Assembly: GCA_012270635.1 (NCBI GenBank) | Contig: JAAXHX010000355.1 | Location: forward strand, 1 to 6,766 | Direction: 5' to 3' | DNA length: 6,766 nucleotides | DNA from: Dehalococcoidia bacterium | GTDB taxonomy: Bacteria; Chloroflexota; Dehalococcoidia; Plut-88900 | Shown: piece after piece, positions 1 through 4,321 of the stretch | Layout of the letters: every line of letters starts with the position of its first letter | Position numbering within the stretch: the first letter of the stretch is position 1 | Translations under genes and position numbers: made by a program | Notes under the pieces: generated by a model | What the model was told of the DNA's origin: nothing | Databases searched by the model: none | What the model saw: the letters and a program-made list of their open reading frames with translations, nothing else

Positions 1-728
1 TGGCGGAGGTTGTCGGGGGTGAAGGTGGTGGCGATGGGGCCGGTGGCGACGATTTCGACGTTGAGAAGGGTGACCCAGTCGAAGTATTCGGGGGCGGTCT
101 GGAGGTCGTGGTGGACGACGACGACGGTTTTGCCGCGGGCGCGGAGTTGGCGGAGGATGGTGATGATGGCGCGTTCGGTGACGGCGTCGACGGCGGCGAA
201 GGGTTCGTCCATGAGGTAGATGCGGGCGTCCTGGACGAGGGCGCGGGCGAGGAAGGTGCGCTGCTGCTGGCCGCCGGAGAGCTGGCTTATCTGGCGGTCG
301 GCGAAGTCCTGCATGCCGACCTGTTCGAGGGCGTGCATGGCGGACTCGCGTTCGCTTTGGCCGGGGCGGCGGATCCAGCCGAGGCGGCCGTAGAGGCCCA
401 TGGAGACGACGTCGAGGACGGTGGTGGGGAAGTCCCAGTCGACGCTGCCGCGCTGGGGGACGTAGCCGACGAGGCCGCGGACGTGTTCGTAGGGCTGGCC
501 GTAGAACCGGACTGTGCCGGCGGCGCGGGGGATGAGCTTGAGAGCGGCCTTGATCAAGGTGCTCTTGCCGGCGCCGTTGGGGCCGATGACGGCCATGAGG
601 ACGCCTTCGGGCACGCGCAGGTCGATGTCCCAGATTGCGGGTTTGCTGTTGTAGGCCACGGTCAGATCGTCGATCTCCAGGGCCGTATTGGAGTCGTCAT
701 GCGGACTGTTTCCGCTGAGGACGCTCAC
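1..728 (-). CDS. Metal (Mn/Zn/Fe) ABC transporter ATP-binding protein, C-terminus cut by window edge
   Basis: This is the ATP-hydrolysing subunit of a cluster-9-type metal importer (TroB/MntB/ZnuC group), which works at the inner face of the membrane with a permease. About 242 residues are visible. They show Walker A GPNGAGKST (49-57), a Q-loop at PQ (91-92), signature LSGGQ (150-154), Walker B IYLMDEP (170-176), a D-loop and the H-loop VHHD (205-208). The segment VDWDFPTTVLDVV (97-109) is typical of Mn/Zn-type members rather than siderophore or amino-acid ATPases. I chose the GTG at 728 because AAGGAG lies 9 nt upstream and the conserved domain begins about 17 residues later. The frame stays open back to the preceding lipoprotein gene, so a longer N-terminus is formally possible, but that stretch is low-complexity and unlike the family. 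The family is usually 240-260 residues, so only a short tail is missing. It is very likely co-transcribed with the lipoprotein gene. The metal cannot be decided from this subunit. Confidence 0.93.
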   Translation of the reverse strand, partial: MSVLSGNSPHDDSNTALEIDDLTVAYNSKPAIWDIDLRVPEGVLMAVIGPNGAGKSTLIKAALKLIPRAAGTVRFYGQPYEHVRGLVGYVPQRGSVDWDFPTTVLDVVSMGLYGRLGWIRRPGQSERESAMHALEQVGMQDFADRQISQLSGGQQQRTFLARALVQDARIYLMDEPFAAVDAVTERAIITILRQLRARGKTVVVVHHDLQTAPEYFDWVTLLNVEIVATGPIATTFTPDNLR

Positions 729-821
729 GTCGGTGCTCTCCTTGCGGGCGCGGGCGGACCGGTTGCGCGGGCTGTTGCCGGTCTTTCCATTTGGTAAATT
801 CAGGTCACGCGGCGGGTAGGG

Positions 822-888
822 CGCCGGCCAGATTTCTTCGTTCTGCCGGCGGTAGCTGTCCGGTCGCGCTCTCGGGGGAGGGAGCGCG
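822..888 (-). promoter_or_regulatory. Two intergenic hairpins between the binding-protein and ATPase genes
   Basis: The 197-bp gap between the lipoprotein and ATPase genes contains two inverted repeats. One pairs CGCCGG with CCGGCG (822-827 and 846-851) and can extend by an AGA/TCT pairing. The other pairs CGCGCTC with GAGCGCG (865-871 and 882-888) around a 10-nt loop. Neither has a U-tract, so they do not look like intrinsic terminators. In binding-protein-dependent operons, hairpins here often stabilise the upstream message and make the binding protein more abundant than the ATPase. That role is inference. Confidence 0.35.
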
Positions 889-925
889 GCCCTGATGAAC
901 GATGGGCGTGACCAGCGCACTGCGG

Positions 926-2107
926 TTACGGTTCTTCAGTTTCACAGTTTGCTGCAAGCAACTCCTCTGGTGGTCGTAAGTCTATGCTGTCCGGCCAGTC
1001 GGGGATGGTGGCGGGGGCACCGGCGCAGCGGTAGGACTGCAGGATGGTGTAGACGTTTTCGGCGATCATGCCGATGTAGGTGCCGCCGAAGATGCCGGGC
1101 ATGCCCATGGCGTCGGAGTAGAGTTCGCGGACGCCGACGCGGGCGGTGCCGCCTTTGGCTTCAATGGCGGCCTGGACGGCTTCGATGGTGTCGGGCGGGA
1201 TGCTGCTTTCGACGAAGAGGACGGGGATACCCTGATCGACGACGAATTGGGCGGTGCGCTGGATGTCGGCGACACCGGTCTCGTCCTCGGTGCTAATGCC
1301 CTGGATGCCGGCCATCTGCCAGCCGAAGGCGGCGCCGAAGTATTGGAAGGCGTCGTGGGATGTGACGAGGTAGCGTTGGCCTTCGGGCACGGAGCGCATG
1401 CCTTCGTCGGCCCAGGTGAATAGCAGGCGGAGCTGTTCGTTGTAGGCGCCGGCGTGGGCGGTGTAGGTGCCGGCGTTGTTGGGATCGAGCTCGGCCAGGG
1501 TCTGGGCCAAGTCGGAGACGGTGAGTTCCCAGTTGCGGGGGTCGAACCAGAAATGGGGGTCGTCGGTTCCGGATTGGGTCTCGTCGGCGCCGAAGCCGCC
1601 GATGACGAAGCCGGCGTCCTTTACGGGTTTGGAAAGGGTGTAGATCAGGGTGCCCTGTTCGCGGAGGGCTGCGAAGACGGCGTCGAACTGGCCTTCGAGG
1701 TGGAGGCCGCTGTAGACGACCATGTCGGCGGCGTTCATGGCGCGGATGTCGGACTCGGTGGGCTGGTAGAGGTGGGGGTCGACGCCGGCGCCCATGAGGG
1801 GCGTTATCTCGATGCCGGGGACGCCGTCGGTGAGGATGTTGGAGAGGTCGCTGGCCTGGGTGGTGGTGGCGACGATGCGGAAGGTGCCGTCGGCGCGGAC
1901 GCCTGCGGGGGCGGGGGTGTCCGGTTGGGGTTGTTGCTCGGCGGCTGCGGGGGATTCGGCGGCGGCCTCGGTGGTGGCGGGTTCGCGGTCACGGCCGCAG
2001 GCTGTGGTGAGTAGGGCGACGAGGAGGAGCAGGAGGACGGTGGGTGTCTGTCTTGCGTGTGTTTTGGGTGGCAGTAAGGTTTGCAACAGGGTTTGTGTGT
2101 TCAGCAT
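926..2107 (-). CDS. TroA-like metal-binding lipoprotein, substrate-binding protein of a metal ABC transporter
   Basis: A 393-residue extracytoplasmic binding protein of the cluster A-I (ZnuA/TroA/PsaA) family, which captures a divalent metal and hands it to the permease. The N-terminus has a basic segment, a hydrophobic core (23-33) and TTAC at a probable lipidated Cys37, so it should be membrane-anchored. The lipobox has Thr rather than Leu at -3. An Ala/Pro/Glu-rich linker (about 40-70) precedes the mature fold. Likely metal ligands are His112 (DPHLY), His185 (DPHFWFDP), His251 (TSHDAFQYF) and Asp332 (LYSDAMG). The three-His-plus-Asp set matches TroA-type Zn/Mn proteins, whereas the Mn-specific PsaA type has Glu at the third position. 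There is no His-rich loop of the ZnuA kind; the 170-183 insertion is acidic and Gly-rich. Cys361 and Cys388 could form a disulfide. The ATG has GAGG 7 nt upstream. It is the first gene of the operon with the ATPase downstream. Zn, Mn and Fe(II) all remain possible substrates. Confidence 0.93.
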   Translation of the reverse strand: MLNTQTLLQTLLPPKTHARQTPTVLLLLLVALLTTACGRDREPATTEAAAESPAAAEQQPQPDTPAPAGVRADGTFRIVATTTQASDLSNILTDGVPGIEITPLMGAGVDPHLYQPTESDIRAMNAADMVVYSGLHLEGQFDAVFAALREQGTLIYTLSKPVKDAGFVIGGFGADETQSGTDDPHFWFDPRNWELTVSDLAQTLAELDPNNAGTYTAHAGAYNEQLRLLFTWADEGMRSVPEGQRYLVTSHDAFQYFGAAFGWQMAGIQGISTEDETGVADIQRTAQFVVDQGIPVLFVESSIPPDTIEAVQAAIEAKGGTARVGVRELYSDAMGMPGIFGGTYIGMIAENVYTILQSYRCAGAPATIPDWPDSIDLRPPEELLAANCETEEP

Positions 2108-2162
2108 ACTTCGGCCTCAGACGGGAGTAAATTCATACGCCCATAAATATATTTTTATCCAT
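2101..2162 (-). promoter_or_regulatory. Leader with two chained mini-ORFs ahead of the metal-binding lipoprotein
   Basis: The short leader contains ATG GAT AAA... (2162-2133, encoding MDKNIFMGV). Its TGA overlaps the ATG of a second mini-ORF (2136-2101, encoding MNLLPSEAEVC), whose stop lies just inside the lipoprotein start. Neither has a convincing Shine-Dalgarno sequence. Translational coupling is conceivable, but chance in an AT-rich leader is at least as likely. Confidence 0.2.
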
Positions 2163-2171
2163 GACTAAATC

Positions 2172-2190
2172 TTTAATAAGGATAGCCTAA
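2172..2190 (-). promoter_or_regulatory. Candidate DtxR/MntR-family operator overlapping the -10
   Basis: The minus-strand 19-mer TTAGGCTATCCTTATTAAA agrees at 13 of 19 positions with the classic DtxR/IdeR box (TTAGGTTAGCCTAACCTAA). Its central dyad is TTAGG-4 nt-CCTTA. It covers the -10 hexamer and the expected start site, so bound repressor would block transcription. A metal-loaded DtxR, MntR or TroR-type repressor is the natural candidate for a TroA-like operon. The site was judged by eye, and no regulator gene is in the window. Confidence 0.45.
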
Positions 2191-2207
2191 TCTTGGAACT
2201 CTGTCAA
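2179..2207 (-). promoter_or_regulatory. Sigma-70-type promoter of the metal-uptake operon
   Basis: On the minus strand a perfect TTGACA (2207-2202) is followed, after exactly 17 nt, by TATCCT (2184-2179), which matches the -10 consensus at four of six positions. Transcription would begin near 2172, giving a leader of about 65 nt before the lipoprotein ATG. The perfect -35 with a weaker -10 covered by a dyad is the usual layout of a repressed metal-uptake promoter. Confidence 0.65.
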
Positions 2208-2262
2208 GGGGGTAAGGCAGTTTTTTTTTGTTTTCAGTTTTTGGTGGGGTCTGTCTTACGAG

Positions 2263-2340
2263 GGATTGTCTGAACTGTGATTTGGGGGGGATTTGAGGGA
2301 TGGGCTGTGATTAGGGCGCCGCGGTTTGGCTGATTCAGTA
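2263..2340. repeat. GATT-rich intergenic repeat bounded by CTGAA/TTCAG
   Basis: A GC-poor, G-run-rich stretch begins TGTCTGAACTGTGATTT and ends GGCTGATTCAG, with CTGAA (2270-2274) and TTCAG (2334-2338) as inverted ends and repeated GTGATT/GGATTT steps inside. It resembles dispersed intergenic repeats I recall from environmental bacterial genomes, but I cannot confirm other copies from this window. It has no coding character; a 62-codon open frame on the minus strand here has low-complexity composition. Confidence 0.3.
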
Positions 2341-2393
2341 TGTGCCGGATTCTTGGGGGTTTTCTGGATGGCGGAGATCTCCTGGCGCTGGAG

Positions 2394-2459
2394 GTTCGAT
2401 ACGAGCGTTGTACGAGAGTCGGGCAGTGTTGTACGAGAGATCATGAGAGTTTACGAGAG
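2394..2459. repeat. Helically phased TACGAGAG repeat array
   Basis: GTTGTACGAGAG occurs exactly twice (2407-2418 and 2428-2439), 21 bp apart. A third copy with one base missing, GTTTACGAGAG, ends at 2459. Degenerate copies TACGAGCG (2400) and CATGAGAG (2442) fill the register, so motif starts fall at 2400, 2411, 2432, 2442 and 2452, close to multiples of one helical turn. Such phasing suggests a protein binding repeatedly to one face of the DNA. What binds is unknown. A multi-operator, an iteron-like array or a transposase-binding end would all fit. Confidence 0.6.
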
Positions 2460-2490
2460 GCCACGGGCGTTGACGGGTTTGGGCGGGTTA

Positions 2491-2547
2491 TGTCGACAAT
2501 TGTCGCGTTCTGTATGCAAATGTCGCGCCAAGTCTACATATATCGCG
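2491..2547 (+). repeat. Three 20-bp repeats beginning TGTCGACA; candidate end of a TniA/TnsB-type transposon
   Basis: The 11-mer CAWWTRTCGCG occurs three times at exact 20-bp spacing (2497, 2517 and 2537). A 10-bp sub-register of TGT/TGTCG is visible at 2491, 2501, 2511 and 2521. The outermost copy lies inside a 12-bp perfect palindrome, CGACAATTGTCG (2494-2505). A TGT terminus followed by transposase sites about 20 bp apart is how Tn7/Tn5053-like (TnsB/TniA) ends are built, and TGTCG is common at their tips. If this is an end, the element extends to the right from 2491 and its flanking duplication would be GGTTA (2486-2490). No opposite end or transposase was found, so it may be a lone relic. 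Confidence 0.45.
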
Positions 2548-2564
2548 CCTTTTTGGCGTTTTTT
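2546..2564 (+). terminator. Weak intrinsic terminator-like hairpin
   Basis: CGCC-TTTTT-GGCG is followed directly by six T residues on the plus strand. The stem is only four G:C-rich pairs and no plus-strand gene lies upstream, so a real terminator is doubtful. It abuts the third 20-bp repeat. Confidence 0.25.
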
Positions 2565-2760
2565 CGCGGCTGCTGTCGGTGGTTTCGTGGGGCGTGGCGG
2601 GTTGGTTTGGGTGCGTTCATTGGGTTGCGGGTTCTCCGATTCGGTGAAGTATGGGTTGCTCGTTCTCAGAGGTGCTGAGGTTGGGCGCGTTTTGAGGGGG
2701 TTATTATAGCACGGATTGGGGGCGGATTTTGGGCGAATTTGGGGGAGTTTCTGCGGACGC
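2565..2760. other. Gene-free spacer downstream of the broken DUF4276 gene
   Basis: I see no gene here on either strand. Open frames have no start with a ribosome binding site and show no recognisable family. I looked in all three minus frames for the missing body of the DUF4276 gene and found nothing like it. The only notable site is the extended -10 near 2703. The spacer probably replaced, or was joined to, the lost part of the gene. Confidence 0.5.
2703..2711 (-). promoter_or_regulatory. Extended -10 (TGCTATAAT) without a clear -35
   Basis: The minus strand reads TGCTATAAT, a perfect TATAAT with the TGn extension that can replace a -35 element. The 17-nt upstream position has only CAAAAT. 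Transcription would run left into the repeat arrays, where no gene follows before the metal operon's own promoter. It could drive a small RNA or be fortuitous. Confidence 0.25.
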
Positions 2761-2841
2761 TTAGGGCGATGACGATCTCAGCGGCATGTTTATGGTTTCT
2801 TCGGTCTGTCCCTCCACGATAAAGTTCAACCTCACGTACAT
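2761..2841 (-). pseudogene. N-terminal remnant of a DUF4276 (Toprim-like) gene
   Basis: The ATG at 2841-2839 overlaps the TGA of the upstream ATPase by one base (TGATG), the arrangement of a translationally coupled pair. The frame reads MYVRLNFIVEGQTEET and then loses resemblance, ending at TAA after 26 residues. The first 16 residues match what I know as the start of DUF4276 proteins, which are normally about 200 residues and often follow a COG4637-type ATPase. The VEG motif with its Glu resembles the first conserved motif of Toprim/OLD-like nucleases; this link is inference. Everything after residue 16, including the expected acidic residues, is absent downstream. I read it as a gene cut by deletion or insertion. 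The overlap with the ATPase stop makes a chance match unlikely. Confidence 0.7.
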
Positions 2842-3950
2842 CAGGGGCGGCCCCCGAACACGTTCTTTTCCCACAGTTCGGAGAGAGAGTAGTCCTTGAG
2901 CCATTCTTGCAGGTCTTCGGTATTCTGCAGGCGTCGGAAGGTAGACGCGCGGCCCTCGCGTTCGACTACGACGATGTCCTCAGGTTCGAAGCAGTCGACG
3001 AAGGCGGTGGACTGGGTGGCGACGATGACCTGGGTCTTTTCGGAAACTGCGCGAATCAGACCGCCGACAATGTTAATGGCGTAGGGATGGAGGCCCAGTT
3101 CGGGCTCGTCGAGGATGAGAAGGTCAGGCAATGTCTCATCCGGCTGCAGGAGCAGGGTGACGAGGGCGATGGTTCGCAACATCCCATCCGCGGCCTGCGA
3201 TGCGGTGAAGATCTGGTCGCTGTCGGTTTCGCGCCAGGCAAGCAGCAGGTGACCGCTGTCGGGTTCGAGGTAGAAGTCGAAGAAAAAGGGGAGAATCAGG
3301 CGCAAGGTTTCGACTATGCGTAGATAGGATCGACCTTCTTTTCTCTGCAGTCGGAAAAGAAATGGCGCGAGATTGGAACCGTCATAGCGAAATTGTCTGT
3401 CACCTTTGACCTCTGCCTTTCTGCGAAGTTGGGACGTCCTTGAAGTGTCGTGAAAGTGAAAGGTGAACATATTGCGTAAAGCCCCGGCGATGGCAGCAGT
3501 CGTATCATTGTAAGTCGCATAGTCCCCGAGCATCGAAGAGCGGTGGCCTGCCCCCACTATTTGCCAGGAGGCCTCTTCGGTTTGGTCTCCATTTACCAAT
3601 CGATAGCGCTCATCGGCGTAGATGAGCGTGTCGTCGGCGGCATAGGCGAGTCGAAACCAGTAATCGGTCGAGCCGGCATCAAGATGAAACCTGAGCCGGG
3701 CATCAAGCACGGGCGTGATCGCCGGGCCATCGTGCAGGAGTTTACTGGCGCCACCCTGGGAACCCACATAGGATTGCAGACTGACGGCGCCGTACGACAC
3801 GGGATAGAGCATGTGGAAAAAGGAGAGAAAGTTGGATTTGCCGGCGCCGTTGGGGCCGATGAGAACGGTCAGGGGGCCGGGGCTGAAGTCGTTCAGCTCG
3901 CGGATGGTCTTGAACCCTTTGATGGTGATGGCGTCAAGCCTGGTTCTCAT
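2841..3950 (-). CDS. AAA/RecF-like ATPase (COG4637, AAA_21 type), probable defence-system ATPase
   Basis: A 369-residue cytosolic ATPase with the ABC/SMC-type fold split by a long insertion. Walker A is GPNGAGKSN (32-40), preceded by the typical start IKGFKTIREL. The signature-like ADGMLRTIAL is at 254-263, Walker B LLILDEPE at 277-284, the D-loop region LGLHP at 285-289, and the switch segment ATQSTAFVD at 311-319. The insertion (about 60-245) lacks a long coiled coil, so it is not an SMC or Rad50 protein, and there is no C-terminal Toprim domain as in OLD proteins. All core motifs are intact. Relatives are often paired with a DUF4276 gene, and the stub that overlaps its stop fits that. By analogy with other ATPase plus Toprim-like pairs, a role in phage or plasmid defence is plausible but unproven. 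The ATG at 3950 has AGGGA about 10 nt upstream. With its partner gone, the ATPase may be inactive as a system, freed for another role or recently decaying. Confidence 0.9.
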   Translation of the reverse strand: MRTRLDAITIKGFKTIRELNDFSPGPLTVLIGPNGAGKSNFLSFFHMLYPVSYGAVSLQSYVGSQGGASKLLHDGPAITPVLDARLRFHLDAGSTDYWFRLAYAADDTLIYADERYRLVNGDQTEEASWQIVGAGHRSSMLGDYATYNDTTAAIAGALRNMFTFHFHDTSRTSQLRRKAEVKGDRQFRYDGSNLAPFLFRLQRKEGRSYLRIVETLRLILPFFFDFYLEPDSGHLLLAWRETDSDQIFTASQAADGMLRTIALVTLLLQPDETLPDLLILDEPELGLHPYAINIVGGLIRAVSEKTQVIVATQSTAFVDCFEPEDIVVVEREGRASTFRRLQNTEDLQEWLKDYSLSELWEKNVFGGRP

Positions 3951-4019
3951 GGTGGTGTGGTCCCTGGTCGGTCCTGACGGGCAGTTTCACTGGCTGCGCT
4001 CAGTAAGTTTGTTCCCTAC

Positions 4020-4055
4020 AGTATACCTTACGCTTGAACTGTTTCCGTACGGAAA
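4020..4055 (-). promoter_or_regulatory. Candidate ATPase promoter with a 14-bp perfect palindrome
   Basis: TATACT (4025-4020) is a good -10, leaving about 65 nt of leader before the ATPase start. At the -35 position, instead of TTGACA, lies the perfect palindrome TTTCCGTACGGAAA (4042-4055), covering the hexamer ACGGAA. A poor -35 replaced by a dyad is typical of an operator or an activator site. No regulator is encoded nearby. Confidence 0.4.
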
Positions 4056-4133
4056 GTTAACGACAAGAACTACACCGCGGACATCTGTCTTCGCAGGTCT
4101 GTCCGGGTCAGTGGTTATGGTCGCTGTCGAGGA

Positions 4134-4158
4134 GGGCACCCGCAAGGGGAGCCCCTAC
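4134..4158 (-). repeat. REP-like palindrome with 5' GTAG, variant arm
   Basis: On the minus strand GTAG (4158-4155) precedes GGGCTCCC-CTTGC-GGGTGCCC, an 8-bp-arm hairpin with one mismatch. It belongs to the same family as the array at the right end of the window. Confidence 0.7.
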
Positions 4159-4185
4159 GGGGGCGTTTTGGGGGGGAAAGGGGGG
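4159..4185 (+). other. Potential G-quadruplex tract
   Basis: The G-runs GGGGG, GGGGGGG and GGGGGG are separated by CGTTTT and AAA. The middle run can be split to give four G3 tracts with short loops, satisfying the usual G3+N1-7 rule. It sits between two REP-like palindromes, downstream of the acyltransferase gene. Confidence 0.4.
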
Positions 4186-4205
4186 CGATGTGTGAGGCGA
4201 GGCCA

Positions 4206-4230
4206 GGGCACCCACAAGGGGTGCCCCTAC
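4206..4230 (-). repeat. REP-like palindrome with 5' GTAG
   Basis: GTAG (4230-4227) is followed on the minus strand by the perfect hairpin GGGCACCC-CTTGT-GGGTGCCC, with 8-bp arms and a 5-nt loop. The same core recurs at 6745-6765. It lies in the gap after the acyltransferase stop, a usual place for REP elements. The rest of the gap to 4321 has only an 18-bp-spaced direct repeat ACTGGAGT (4296 and 4314) and no clear terminator. Confidence 0.75.
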
Positions 4231-4321
4231 AGAATTGCCATCGTAGCGCGGGGCGGGTTGTGCTAGTCCGGGAGCGTGGAAGATGGTCCGCCAGGACTGG
4301 AGTGGGATTCTCGACTGGAGT

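Noticed and set aside
108..797. Long plus-strand frame of 229 codons opposite the ABC ATPase
   Set aside because: It is antisense to a gene with all ATPase motifs, and its Gly/Asp/Ala-rich composition is the mirror of GC-ending codons.
2326..2709. Plus-strand frames of 112 and 127 codons in the intergenic region
   Set aside because: They run through the repeat arrays, have Arg/Gly/Cys-biased composition, no ribosome binding site and no recognisable domain.
2500..2760. Remainder of the DUF4276 gene in another frame after a frameshift
   Set aside because: The three minus-strand frames give Pro/Asn-rich, stop-interrupted translations without DUF4276-like features, so deletion or replacement is preferred over a simple frameshift.
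4060..4100. Opposite end of the TGTCG element (ACGACAAG, GACATCTGTC near 4060-4090)
   Set aside because: It lacks the CGCGACA motif, 20-bp phasing and terminal ACA followed by GGTTA; the resemblance is only a few bases.
3951..4321. A HigB-type toxin partner for the XRE domain
   Set aside because: No open frame of about 90-120 codons with RelE/HigB-like character is found next to the XRE-coding end on either strand.
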